Shown here one piece after another: positions 42,981-51,554 of a stretch of 64,000 nucleotides of DNA. The DNA comes from Chitinophaga niabensis. GTDB lineage: Bacteria > Bacteroidota > Bacteroidia > Chitinophagales > Chitinophagaceae. Numbering within the stretch: position 1 is the first letter of the stretch; each line of letters starts with the position of its first letter. The DNA lies in NCBI GenBank assembly GCA_017849435.1, contig JAFIGY010000002.1, positions 620,001 through 684,000 on the forward strand, in the 5' to 3' direction. The notes beneath the pieces are model-generated. The model was given only the letters and a program-made list of their open reading frames with translations. It had not been told where the DNA came from and searched no databases. Made by a program: the position numbers and the translations under genes.

Positions 42981-43967
42981 CTACAGATTTTCCGTATTCA
43001 GTCTTTTTGGTACCTTGATGGATAACGTTTGTACGTTACCGTTACGATTCACTTTGGCGGTGATGGTCCCCTGGTCTTTACTGTCTTTGTAAGACTGCGC
43101 TACATCTCTTGCGTTTTTCACCGTTTTGCCGGCTATTTCAGTGATGAGGTCATTTTCCTTGAACCCGGCTTTATCTGCTGCAGAACCCGGGGTTACTTCC
43201 TGTACCCTGGCGCCGTTCCCTTCTTCCGTATCCTGTACGGAAAGGCCAAGCCTGGGTCCGCCGCCCTGGAAGAATTCTTCGAAAGGCATCCTGTCCCGCG
43301 GTATGCGGAAGCTGTAGTTATTGCCTCCGCCGGTTCCGGGCAGGGAGAATGCACGGGGAGCCGTGTCGGTGTTCTTGGTCAGGGTAGCCGTTGCCTTGCT
43401 TTCCTTATTATTACGTTTATACGTTACCGTTACCTTATCGCCAGGATTCATGCCGCCGATCGCTTCGTAAAGGTCCTGTGGTTCGGCCACCTTTTTATCG
43501 TTGACTTTCAGTATCACATCGCCCGTTTTCAATCCTGCTTTTGCGGCAGGGCTCCCTTCCCTTACTTCCGTGATGGTAGCGCCGGCGGCTTCTTTTTTCT
43601 CGGTCATAACGCCCAGTACAGCCCGGTTTCCGCCAATGGCAAATTCACGCGGACTATTGCCTTCATCCATCTGGAAGCCGCGGTCAAAGCCCATGCCTGT
43701 GTTTCCGTTCCTAGGCCGGATCGCGCGCCTGCGCACGGTCACATCACCGTTCTTGTAATCTTCCAGTTTCTTTCCATCTACCAGCACTTCGCCACCTTTG
43801 ATCTCGATGGTCACTTTGGCGTCTTTATCTTCTCCACTTTTTCGTTTGATAATGATCTCATCATATTCTCCCAGTTTGCCGGATTCCTTCTCCTGGGCAA
43901 CAACCGGCAGCGCATACGTTGTAGCGGCCGTGAGGCCAATGCTGAGGGCATATAACAAATTACGCAT
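42981..43967 (-). CDS. Exported double-PDZ domain protein
   Basis: A 328-residue exported protein with a signal peptide (ending VVAQE, about residue 26). A basic/acidic linker contains SGEDKDAKVTIEIKGGEVLVDGK. Two PDZ domains follow, at about 110-195 (GVMTEKKEAAGATITEVREGSPAAKAGLKTGDVIL) and 235-320 (LGLSVQDTEEGNGARVQEVTPGSAADKAGFKENDLI). It resembles the C-terminal half of DegP/HtrA, but no trypsin-like protease domain or catalytic Ser motif is present. It is therefore probably an adaptor or sensor of misfolded envelope proteins. The -7 element at 43991-43998 lies just upstream. A terminator after alaS isolates it from that gene. Confidence 0.9.
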   Translation of the reverse strand: MRNLLYALSIGLTAATTYALPVVAQEKESGKLGEYDEIIIKRKSGEDKDAKVTIEIKGGEVLVDGKKLEDYKNGDVTVRRRAIRPRNGNTGMGFDRGFQMDEGNSPREFAIGGNRAVLGVMTEKKEAAGATITEVREGSPAAKAGLKTGDVILKVNDKKVAEPQDLYEAIGGMNPGDKVTVTYKRNNKESKATATLTKNTDTAPRAFSLPGTGGGNNYSFRIPRDRMPFEEFFQGGGPRLGLSVQDTEEGNGARVQEVTPGSAADKAGFKENDLITEIAGKTVKNARDVAQSYKDSKDQGTITAKVNRNGNVQTLSIKVPKRLNTENL

Positions 43968-43990
43968 ATGAAGATGATTTTACTGTACAG

Positions 43991-43998
43991 CAAATGTA
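43991..43998 (-). promoter_or_regulatory. -7 promoter element for the PDZ gene
   Basis: Minus-strand TACATTTG is an exact TAnnTTTG match. Transcription would start near 43984, about 17 bases ahead of the ATG. Confidence 0.55.
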
Positions 43999-44054
43999 GG
44001 AAGCTGCGGGGCTAAGGAAAAGTTAAAAAAGGAGGAGGGGTGTTAAGGAATGTT

Positions 44055-44080
44055 AAGGGCCGGCTGTGTGGCCGGCCCTT
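44055..44080 (-). terminator. Terminator-like hairpin after alaS
   Basis: AAGGGCCGGC pairs perfectly with GCCGGCCCTT (10 bp) around TGTGTG, starting 7 bases past the alaS stop. The T tract on the minus strand is poor, so termination may be incomplete. Confidence 0.65.
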
Positions 44081-44087
44081 ATATGAT

Positions 44088-46703
44088 TTAAAGGATACTT
44101 CTCACTTTCTCGATCACCTGCGGAAGCTGCGCTGCATCCTGGCCGCCGGCGGTAGCCAGTACCGGCTGGCCGCCTCCGCCACCTTTAATCAGCGGCGCCA
44201 CTTGTTCCTTAATGATCTTTTGCGCGTTCAGTCCTTTGTCCTTCACGAGGTCGTCAGACACCATGACTGCTACCTGCGCTTTACCACCGGCATTGGCGCA
44301 GAGCACCACTACATAAGGTGCTGTAAGAAGCTCTTTCACGGCAAAGCTGTATTGCTTCAACACGTCCGCATTGCCCGCTTCCACCACTGTTCCGAGGAAG
44401 TGGATACCGTTCACGGTCACTGCCTGTTCCGGCAGGGATGCGGCGGTTTGCTGCACCTGGCGCAGTTCCAGCGCAGACAGTTGTTTCTCGAGGGAAGCTT
44501 TTTCGCTCATGAGATTTTCTACGGCCTTGCCTGCATCTTTCGGATTTTTCAGCTGGACTTTTATTTCTTTCAGCTGTTGCAATTGCTCATTCACAAAGGC
44601 TTCCGCTTTGGCGCCTGTCACCGCTTCCACTCTTCGAACACCAGCCGCAACGGCACTTTCTGCAACAAATTTGAATAGTCCGAGTTCGCCGGTGGAGCCC
44701 ACGTGCGTACCGCCGCAGAGCTCTACGGAGTAGGTGGGGTCGATTGTCACTACTCTTACCGTTTCTCCGTATTTTTCTCCGAAAAGTGCCATGGCGCCAA
44801 GCTTCAAGGCTTCTTCGCGGGGCATTTCCCGTATTACGACCGGGATGTTTTCCCGGATTTTTTCATTCACGATCGCTTCGATGGCGGAGAGTTCCTCATC
44901 TGTCACTTTTGCAAAGTGCGAAAAGTCGAAGCGGAGATAATCCGCATTCACGAGGGAACCTTTTTGCGCCACATGGGTACCGAGCACCTGGCGCAAAGCC
45001 GCATGCAGCAAGTGAGTGGCGGAGTGATGGCGGGCAGTGTTCCGGCGTTTGGGAGCATCCACTGCTGCCTGTACGGGCCCGTCGATCTTTGCTGGTAAGG
45101 AATCCGTGAAGTGTACGATCAGGTCATTTTCCTTTTTTGTATCCGTAACAGGAATGGCCTCGCCGTTGAAGTGCAGCAGGCCGGTATCACCTACCTGTCC
45201 GCCGCTTTCAGCGTAGAAAGGAGTTTTGTCCAACACCAGCTGGTATTGCTCTTTCCCTTTTGCCTTGATCTTGCGGTATTTCAGAACTTTTGCAGCGGTA
45301 TTTAATTCGGTATAACCCGTGAAAATACCAGAGGGCTGATCCTGCAGGATGGTCCAGTCGCCCATATCGAGCTCTGTAGCAGCTCTGGAGCGGTCTTTCT
45401 GTTTTTTCATCTCCGCATCAAAACCCGGTCCATCCACCTTGAATCCGTTCTCGGTAGCGATGAGCGTGGTAAGATCCAGCGGGAAACCGAAGGTGTCGTA
45501 CAATTCGAAGGCGGTTTTGCCATCGATATGTTTGCTGGCATTGTCCGCCATGAAATCCTCTATCCGGCGGATGCCGCTGTCCAGCGTGCGCAGGAAGCTG
45601 CTTTCTTCTTCAAACACCACTTTCTTCACAAAGTCTTCCTGCTGCTGCAGTTCCGGGAACACCTGGCTGAATTGCGCAGCCAGAGCAGGGACCAGTTCAT
45701 GCAACAGCGGCTTTTTTACATCCAGGAAGGAGAAGTAGTACCGCACCGCTCTCCGGAGAATGCGGCGGATCACATACCCTGCGCCATTGTTGGAAGGCAG
45801 CTGTCCGTCTGCAATGGTGAAGCAGATGGCACGGATATGATCGGCGATCACGCGGAACGCGATATCTGTTTTTTCTGTTTCGCCATATTTTTTGTGGCAA
45901 AACTTTTCCGTTGCGTGGATGACGGGTGTGAAAACATCCGTGTCATAATTGCTCTGTTTGCTTTGCAGCACCCTTACCAGGCGCTCGAAACCCATGCCGG
46001 TGTCCACGTGCCTGGCAGGTAAAGGTTCCAGCGTGCCATCTTTCAGGCGGTTGAACTGCATGAATACGTTATTCCAGATCTCTATCACCTGGGGATGGTC
46101 GTTGTTCACGAGGTCTTTCCCCGGAACCAGCGCTCTTTCGGCATCGGTGCGGCAATCCACATGAATCTCCGAGCAGGGGCCGCAGGGGCCGGTATCGCCC
46201 ATTTCCCAGAAATTGTCTTTCTTATTTCCATTCAGGATGCGGTCTTCCGCAATATACGCTTTCCAGCAGGCGATCGCCTCTTCATCCATCGGGAGATTTT
46301 CTTTGCTATCTCCTTCAAAAACAGTCACATACAAACGATCCTTCGGCAGCTTGTAAACTTCTGTTAACAGTTCCCAGCTCCAGGCGATGGCCTCCTTCTT
46401 GAAGTAATCCCCGAAGCTCCAGTTGCCCAGCATCTCGAACATGGTGTGATGGTAGGTATCGATGCCTACTTCCTCCAGATCGTTATGTTTGCCGCTTACA
46501 CGCAGGCACTTTTGCGTGTCCGCCACCCGCTTATAGGGCGCTGGCTTGTTACCGAGGAAAAGGTCCTTGAACTGGTTCATCCCCGCGTTCGTGAACAGCA
46601 GGGTAGGGTCGTTTTTTACGACGATAGGAGCGGAAGGCACAATATGATGGCCTTTGGAAGCAAAAAAATCCAGGAATTGTTGTCTGATCTCGGCTGCGGT
46701 CAT
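44088..46703 (-). CDS. alaS: Alanyl-tRNA synthetase
   Basis: An 871-residue class II synthetase that charges tRNA(Ala). The N-terminal catalytic core has PTLLFTNAGMNQFKDLFLG, GDTGPCGPCSEIHVD and RHVDTGMGFERLVRVLQ. The editing domain has the zinc ligands HSATHLLH and CGGTHVGSTGELGLFKF. The Gly-rich C-Ala domain is at the end (KGGGGGQPVLATAGGQDA). All motifs are intact and the length is canonical. It is monocistronic, with its upstream region shared with the M23 peptidase gene that diverges from it. Confidence 0.98.
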   Translation of the reverse strand: MTAAEIRQQFLDFFASKGHHIVPSAPIVVKNDPTLLFTNAGMNQFKDLFLGNKPAPYKRVADTQKCLRVSGKHNDLEEVGIDTYHHTMFEMLGNWSFGDYFKKEAIAWSWELLTEVYKLPKDRLYVTVFEGDSKENLPMDEEAIACWKAYIAEDRILNGNKKDNFWEMGDTGPCGPCSEIHVDCRTDAERALVPGKDLVNNDHPQVIEIWNNVFMQFNRLKDGTLEPLPARHVDTGMGFERLVRVLQSKQSNYDTDVFTPVIHATEKFCHKKYGETEKTDIAFRVIADHIRAICFTIADGQLPSNNGAGYVIRRILRRAVRYYFSFLDVKKPLLHELVPALAAQFSQVFPELQQQEDFVKKVVFEEESSFLRTLDSGIRRIEDFMADNASKHIDGKTAFELYDTFGFPLDLTTLIATENGFKVDGPGFDAEMKKQKDRSRAATELDMGDWTILQDQPSGIFTGYTELNTAAKVLKYRKIKAKGKEQYQLVLDKTPFYAESGGQVGDTGLLHFNGEAIPVTDTKKENDLIVHFTDSLPAKIDGPVQAAVDAPKRRNTARHHSATHLLHAALRQVLGTHVAQKGSLVNADYLRFDFSHFAKVTDEELSAIEAIVNEKIRENIPVVIREMPREEALKLGAMALFGEKYGETVRVVTIDPTYSVELCGGTHVGSTGELGLFKFVAESAVAAGVRRVEAVTGAKAEAFVNEQLQQLKEIKVQLKNPKDAGKAVENLMSEKASLEKQLSALELRQVQQTAASLPEQAVTVNGIHFLGTVVEAGNADVLKQYSFAVKELLTAPYVVVLCANAGGKAQVAVMVSDDLVKDKGLNAQKIIKEQVAPLIKGGGGGQPVLATAGGQDAAQLPQVIEKVRSIL

Positions 46704-46832
46704 AAAATATTGCTACGTATTAATATCTAAATTTATTTTTATAGTTGTGTCGGTATCAAATTTGGCTTTAATTTGTATGTCGTGCAAAGTGGCGCCCCGG
46801 GAAAATTGATATTCAAAAGATTGCCGTTTTAG

Positions 46833-46966
46833 CCTAATTCAATTAGGTTTGTGCACCTCTGTTGAACCTTCAGCCCCCTGAGCACAGGTTGAACGTGGTG
46901 CAAAAATATTGAAATAATCAAAACTAGCTATATCGCCCTTTTGTCCGGTCTCCAGGCAAAGGGGGC
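46833..46966. other. Structured non-coding region between alaS and the M23 peptidase gene
   Basis: The 325-base gap holds no gene but several inverted repeats. CCTAATT-C-AATTAGG (46833-46847) is a perfect palindrome. TGCACC/GGTGCA (around 46852-46902) encloses TCAG/CTGA and two direct GTTGAAC copies. GCCCTTTTG/CAAAGGGGGC (46935-46966) forms a 9-bp stem with one bulge. These may be regulator sites for the divergent genes or parts of a structured leader; the sequence does not decide between them. Confidence 0.45.
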
Positions 46967-46986
46967 CGATAATAATTTTAACCGCG

Positions 46987-47001
46987 GAACGTTAAACGTT
47001 C
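46987..47001. promoter_or_regulatory. Palindrome upstream of the M23 peptidase gene
   Basis: GAACGTT-A-AACGTTC has perfect 7-base arms and ends 27 bases before the ATG at 47029. It is a good size for a dimeric regulator site within the untranslated leader. Confidence 0.4.
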
Positions 47002-47028
47002 TCGTGCTATATCAACCCGTAAGGTTTC

Positions 47029-48000
47029 ATGAAGAAGGTCAAATATTTCTATAATACTCAAACATTAAAATACGAAAAGCTCGTAGTGTCGCTACGGGTG
47101 AAAATACTGAGGATACTCGGGTTCATTTCCGCTGCCATCGTAACGGGAGTGCTCTTCCTCTCCGTGGCTTACCGCTTCCTGGATTCTCCGAAGGAAAAGC
47201 TGCTCCGCCGGGATATTGACAACATGAAGGAGCAGTTTGATGCTTTAAAAGGCAGGATGGGCGAGTTAAAAACGCATATGGATGAGTTACAGCACCGGGA
47301 TAACCAGATCTATCGCGTGATCTTTGAGGCAGCACCGATTCCGGACAGTGTGAGGACGGGGTCGCCGGACAAGGATGAAGAGATCGTTCAGTTGCAATCC
47401 AAGCCGAACGGGGACGTCATTGCCGCCACGGCGAGAATGCTGGCCGAGTTGAGTAACCGCGTGAAGGTGCAGGAGAAATCCTATGTGCAGATAGAAGACC
47501 TGATCAGGAACAAACAGAAGATGCTTGCCTCCATTCCGGCCATTCAGCCAGTGTCCAACAAGGACCTGGACAGGATCGCTTCCGGCTTCGGGTATCGCAT
47601 CGATCCTATCTACAAAACCATGAAATTCCACAGCGGTCTCGATTTTACCGCTCCTTCCGGAACCCCCATCTATGCAACCGGGGATGGAAGCGTGGAAGAT
47701 GCCAGCCTCAGCGATGTAGGCTATGGGAACCACGTGGTGATCAACCATGGGTATGGTTACAAATCGCTGTACGGTCATATGGTGCGGATGAAAGTGAAGC
47801 GCGGCCAGTCTGTAAAGCGGGGGGACGTGCTGGGCTGGGTAGGCAGCACGGGCAAATCCACCGGGCCGCATTGCCATTACGAAGTGATGAAGAACGGGGT
47901 GAAGGTGGATCCGGTTTATTTCTTTTATAATGATCTTACGCCTGAACAATTCGACCGTATGCTGAAAATTGCCCGCTCCGGCAACCAGTCCTTCGATTAA
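47029..48000 (+). CDS. Membrane-anchored M23 family peptidase
   Basis: A 323-residue protein with one membrane helix (about 27-50, ILGFISAAIVTGVLFLSVAY), a coiled-coil stretch (EKLLRRDIDNMKEQFDALKGRMGELKT and further) and a C-terminal LytM/M23 domain (about 195-300). The zinc site is complete: FHSGLDFTAP (H-x3-D) and HCHYE (H-x-H). The GFGYRIDP...YGHM...GSTGKSTGPH order is classical. It probably cleaves peptidoglycan cross-links, acting in the periplasm in cell growth or division, and should be active rather than a degenerate EnvC-like activator. It diverges from alaS; alaS-M23-MerR order is common in related genomes. Confidence 0.95.
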   Translation: MKKVKYFYNTQTLKYEKLVVSLRVKILRILGFISAAIVTGVLFLSVAYRFLDSPKEKLLRRDIDNMKEQFDALKGRMGELKTHMDELQHRDNQIYRVIFEAAPIPDSVRTGSPDKDEEIVQLQSKPNGDVIAATARMLAELSNRVKVQEKSYVQIEDLIRNKQKMLASIPAIQPVSNKDLDRIASGFGYRIDPIYKTMKFHSGLDFTAPSGTPIYATGDGSVEDASLSDVGYGNHVVINHGYGYKSLYGHMVRMKVKRGQSVKRGDVLGWVGSTGKSTGPHCHYEVMKNGVKVDPVYFFYNDLTPEQFDRMLKIARSGNQSFD

Positions 48001-48126
48001 TGGAATGATTATTGGAGGAATTGCCCCGGATTGTGCATAAAATTTGACAGATCGGCTGGCAGGGATGCGTAAGCTATTCCGTAATATTGTATCCGTATTC
48101 CTTTTTTCTCACAATTGATCTCGGTT

Positions 48127-48660
48127 ATGATGCAGCAACTGGACTTATTTGGAGCAGAGCCGCAACGGCCTGTGCCGGTCAAAAAAGTTGCGCCGCAGGC
48201 GCAGCCGGAAAAGGATCAAGCCCTGTCTGACGATGGCATACCTCTGGAAGAAACACCAGTGGCAAAAGGCAAGAAGCGTGGACGCAAGAGCCTGAAAGAA
48301 CTGGCCGGCGATCCGCATGTGATCCAGGAATTGGAAAAGCTGACGCTGGACAAGCAATATTATTCCATCAGCGAAGTGGCCGGTATGTTCAGGGTCAATA
48401 CCTCGCTCATCCGTTACTGGGAAAATGAGTTCGATATCCTCCAGCCGAAAAAGAACCGCAAAGGCGATCGTTTGTTCCGGCAGGAAGATATCCAGAACCT
48501 GAAACTGATCTATCATTTGCTGCGCGAGCGCAAATACACCATAGAAGGGGCCAAGCAAAAGCTGCGGGAAGACAAAAGATCCGCTTCCCGGAATTTTGAA
48601 ATGATCAAATCACTGCAAAAAGTAAGGGCATTTCTCACAGAACTAAAAGATCAATTATAA
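48127..48660 (+). CDS. MerR family transcriptional regulator
   Basis: A 177-residue regulator. The N-terminal 60 residues are polar and begin MMQQLDLFGAEPQ. The winged helix-turn-helix is at about 75-145 (YYSISEVAGMFRVNTSLIRYWENEFDILQPKKNRKGDRLFRQEDI...), followed by a short helix. No effector-binding C-terminal domain or metal-binding cysteines are visible, so it does not look like a metal sensor. It lies between the M23 peptidase and the thioredoxin-fold gene. A TTG at 48115 could add four residues; ATG is preferred. Confidence 0.9.
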   Translation: MMQQLDLFGAEPQRPVPVKKVAPQAQPEKDQALSDDGIPLEETPVAKGKKRGRKSLKELAGDPHVIQELEKLTLDKQYYSISEVAGMFRVNTSLIRYWENEFDILQPKKNRKGDRLFRQEDIQNLKLIYHLLRERKYTIEGAKQKLREDKRSASRNFEMIKSLQKVRAFLTELKDQL

Positions 48661-48670
48661 AACAGAAATT

Positions 48671-49186
48671 ATGCGACTACACACAGTATTATTAGGATGT
48701 GGATTGTTATTGTCTTCCGTGACCATGGCGCAGTCCTCCGGCGAATCCAAGTTGCTGAAAGGAAAAATCGAAATGAAACAATTGATCAGTGATCCCGCGT
48801 TTGCATGGTTTTATACCGGCGTAAACAAGTACGAAGTGAATAGTAATATGGTGAACTATGTGAAAGCGACTAAGGAGCAGCTGCAAATGGTAGTGTTGGT
48901 GAATACTACGGAAGAGGCCAGCAAACAATTATTGCCGCAGTTCTATAAAGTGATGATCATGGCCAGTGTGCCTGAAGAAAGTGTTCATATATACGGCGCG
49001 GATGATAAGGGCAACACGGGGAATGCAGTAGCCGATGGTTACAAGGTGAAGAAGTTCCCCACTATTCTCATCATGAGCGACGGCAAAGAAGAAGGGAGGA
49101 TCGCCGGAATACCCAAGCAGCCGGTGGAAGAAGAACTCGCTCAGATCATCATGAAAATAAACAGCAAGAAGAAGAAAGAAGAATAG
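48671..49186 (+). CDS. Exported thioredoxin-fold protein without a CXXC motif
   Basis: A 171-residue protein with a signal peptide (ending TMAQS, about residue 21). The body follows a thioredoxin pattern: QLQMVVLVNTTEEASKQLLPQF, then VADGYKVKKFPTILIMSDGKEEGRIAGIPK, where FPT is the cis-proline loop. No cysteine pair exists at the expected position after the first strand, so redox activity is unlikely. It may act as a binding or structural protein in the periplasm. The lysine-rich tail (KKKKEE) is charged. It starts 10 bases after the MerR gene and is likely co-transcribed. A strong terminator follows. Confidence 0.7.
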   Translation: MRLHTVLLGCGLLLSSVTMAQSSGESKLLKGKIEMKQLISDPAFAWFYTGVNKYEVNSNMVNYVKATKEQLQMVVLVNTTEEASKQLLPQFYKVMIMASVPEESVHIYGADDKGNTGNAVADGYKVKKFPTILIMSDGKEEGRIAGIPKQPVEEELAQIIMKINSKKKKEE

Positions 49187-49206
49187 TTGGAAAATCGTTC
49201 TTATAA

Positions 49207-49246
49207 AAAGGGTGTACCGTTTCTATGGTACACCCTTTCTTTTTTT
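49207..49246 (+). terminator. Intrinsic terminator after the thioredoxin-fold gene
   Basis: AAAGGGTGTACC pairs perfectly with GGTACACCCTTT (12 bp) around an 8-base loop, then C and eight T. The T run touches the stop codon of the convergent MscS gene. Confidence 0.93.
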
Positions 49247-50351
49247 ATGATGCCATGGGAGGCGAATCTGTTTTCACGGCCAGCCTTACTCCCTGCTCCG
49301 ACAAGATCCTGATAGCCGCCAGGTTTACATCCTGCCGCAGGTTCAGGTATAGCCCGCCATCGAGGATATTGGTCATGAAAATGATCTGCAACACAAACGA
49401 ATCTTTGTTAAAATCGAATACCGTTACGGTGTATCCGGGTGCTACATCCTGGTGGTTGGCGAGATAATCACGAATCCCTTTCGCTACGCCCGCTACTTTA
49501 TCCGCCGGGGTATCCGCCGCCAGCTCCATTTTCATGGCCACCCGCTGCTGTGTGCGCAGGGAAAGATTATCGAGCACACTGTCCACCATCTTCTTGTTGG
49601 GCACAGTCACGAATGTTTTCTCCAGCGTACGGAGGCGGGTACTCCGCAATCCTATCTTTTCCACCACGCCCTGAAAGGAATCCACTTTAACGCTATCGCC
49701 TACACGAAAAGGCTTATCGAAGAAGATGATAAAAGACCCGATCAGGTTCTCAATGCTTTCCTTGGCCGCGAGAGCGAGGGCTGCCGCACCGATACCGAGG
49801 CCCGCAACCAGCTTTTCCACAAGGTCCCGGCCGAAAAGGATATGAATCAGCACCATGGCGCCGATAATGAACATAATGGCCTTGAAGAAATCGCGGAAGA
49901 ACACGATGAACTGGTTATCGGTTTTGTCTTCTGTAAGGTCAGCCCGCTTCTCGAGGATCAACGCAATAAAATCGATGAGGCGCAGGAGGATCCAGATTAC
50001 CGTAATGCTGAAGGTGATCTTCAGCATTACTTCCAGCAGGCTGTGCAGAGTGAAGGGATTGCCGGCACGGTTATAGATCGGTATATCCAGCTCGGGAGGG
50101 AACACGAGGTGGTTGCTGGCCATGATGAAAGCCGTCAGCAGCAGGAAGTATTCAATAGGCCGCAGCAGCAGCTCTACGAATTCGTGCTGGCTGATCTCCG
50201 GCGACCAGTGCCTGATCATTTTGAAAAGCCCTGCCGCCAGGCTTTTTGAAAGGAACCGGCGGATAAAATATACGAAGAGAACAATGCCCAGCACGATGCA
50301 ATAGTTGCGGATGGTATTGCTGAGGATGATATGGTCAAGGAATTCATTCAT
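49245..50351 (-). CDS. Mechanosensitive ion channel of the MscS family
   Basis: A 368-residue inner-membrane channel. Four or five hydrophobic helices occupy the first 190 residues (for example IRNYCIVLGIVLFVYFI and FFKAIMFIIGAMVLIHILF). The pore-lining helix with its Ala/Gly pattern follows (VAGLGIGAAALALAAKESIENLIGSF). The beta domain has DKPFRVGDSVKVDSFQGVVEKIGLRSTRLRT and VTVPNKKMVDSVLDN. The C-terminal alpha-beta domain ends in RLAVKTDSPP. It opens under membrane tension to release solutes after hypo-osmotic shock. It is downstream of, and 12 bases from, the amidohydrolase gene, likely in one unit. Confidence 0.93.
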   Translation of the reverse strand: MNEFLDHIILSNTIRNYCIVLGIVLFVYFIRRFLSKSLAAGLFKMIRHWSPEISQHEFVELLLRPIEYFLLLTAFIMASNHLVFPPELDIPIYNRAGNPFTLHSLLEVMLKITFSITVIWILLRLIDFIALILEKRADLTEDKTDNQFIVFFRDFFKAIMFIIGAMVLIHILFGRDLVEKLVAGLGIGAAALALAAKESIENLIGSFIIFFDKPFRVGDSVKVDSFQGVVEKIGLRSTRLRTLEKTFVTVPNKKMVDSVLDNLSLRTQQRVAMKMELAADTPADKVAGVAKGIRDYLANHQDVAPGYTVTVFDFNKDSFVLQIIFMTNILDGGLYLNLRQDVNLAAIRILSEQGVRLAVKTDSPPMAS

Positions 50352-50363
50352 GATGCAAACTTA

Positions 50364-51509
50364 TTAAATCGTACAGGCTTTTGCGTGATCATCTTGTATT
50401 TGTACGATGCCCGGCCGCTTTCCTTTTTCGAAGCTGCCGTAAACACCGCTGATCCCTAATGCTTCCGCGCCATTGTAAGTAGCCCATTGCAGCAGCGCAG
50501 CCAGCGGTATCTCCGGATAATATTTGCGGATGGTGCTGATCTCGCTCCAGAGGGACAGCCGGTGATTGGACGCGAGACTGTCCGTCCCCAGTGTGATCCG
50601 GCCTTCCGCCCGAAGGAAAGTGGGAATATCCGGCAAACGTTTTTCGATGTACGCATTCGCATTGGGGCAAAGGCACCAGTATATCGAAGCAGCACCCTCC
50701 TGCGCAAAATGAATGTCTGCCATGGTGGTGTAAGTATTGTGCACAAGCAGCAGTTTGTCCGCATGCGGGAAATACGGCAGGTACGTCTGCAGGCTGCTTT
50801 TCCCTGAAGGAGAGAACCCGGAGATGTCCATCCCGAAATGTCGGTAGAACTCCAGGAAAGCGCCATTCCCGTTTTGAAACAACGCGTCTTCATCCGCACA
50901 TTCCTGATTATGGATGGTCAGCGGGGTATTATTTTCGATGCTTCCCAGTAGTTGGAACAAGGTGGAGGAAACAGAATAAGGAGCATGCGGCACCAGGGAG
51001 CAGGGCAGGCCATCGGCAGCAAACCGGCCGTATACGGTGAGGGATTGCTCCAGCCGTTGATGCGCTACTTTGTCTATGAATCCCATGCATTCAATAAAAC
51101 TATGCCAGTAGATCGGCGATTGTTGTTTTGCGGAAAGGGTGGCGGTAGTATTACAGATATCACCCACCGCAACAATTCCTTCCTGCCGCATTTCTTCCGC
51201 CGCATCCAGGATCGCCTCCTCCAGTATGTCTGGCGTAGCGGGTTGCCGCCGTTCCATAACAGTGGTCAGGAAGGCAGGAAGCCCCGTTCCCTCCGGCACC
51301 ACCCCCTTCATATGCGAAAGCTCCAGGTGACAATGGGTGTTGATGAAACCCGGACAAAGCCACCCGTCTATCTTCCTGACATCTTCTCCGGCCCAGGAGC
51401 GCGGTACAATGGCGGAAACAGTGCCGTCATCCTCAAGGATCAATACCCTGTCCGGCCCCAGGAACCGTTGTCCGTCAAAAATATCGTCAGCTGTCAGCTT
51501 TGTCATCAA
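50364..51509 (-). CDS. Amidohydrolase family protein (aminodeoxyfutalosine/adenosine deaminase-like)
   Basis: A 381-residue metal-dependent hydrolase of the cytosine/adenosine deaminase-like group. The metal and catalytic motifs are present: PGFINTHCHLELSHMKG (H-x-H), LVPHAPYSVS, LTIHNQECADE, LLLVHNTYTT and LGTDSLASNHRLS. This pattern matches deaminases acting on purine nucleosides, including aminodeoxyfutalosine deaminase of the futalosine menaquinone route. That assignment is only possible; no other mqn gene is nearby. A second ATG two codons in (51506) is equally good. It precedes the MscS gene in a likely operon and diverges from prfA. Confidence 0.85.
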   Translation of the reverse strand: MMTKLTADDIFDGQRFLGPDRVLILEDDGTVSAIVPRSWAGEDVRKIDGWLCPGFINTHCHLELSHMKGVVPEGTGLPAFLTTVMERRQPATPDILEEAILDAAEEMRQEGIVAVGDICNTTATLSAKQQSPIYWHSFIECMGFIDKVAHQRLEQSLTVYGRFAADGLPCSLVPHAPYSVSSTLFQLLGSIENNTPLTIHNQECADEDALFQNGNGAFLEFYRHFGMDISGFSPSGKSSLQTYLPYFPHADKLLLVHNTYTTMADIHFAQEGAASIYWCLCPNANAYIEKRLPDIPTFLRAEGRITLGTDSLASNHRLSLWSEISTIRKYYPEIPLAALLQWATYNGAEALGISGVYGSFEKGKRPGIVQIQDDHAKACTI

Positions 51510-51537
51510 TCAAAGATTAGGAATCGGCTTAAAAATG

Positions 51538-51545
51538 TAATTTTG
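51538..51545 (+). promoter_or_regulatory. -7 promoter element for prfA
   Basis: TAATTTTG is an exact TAnnTTTG match with a TTA about 19 bases upstream. Transcription would start near 51552, giving a leader of about 79 bases that begins with the hairpin at 51555-51607. Confidence 0.6.
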
Positions 51546-51554
51546 CACCCCGAA

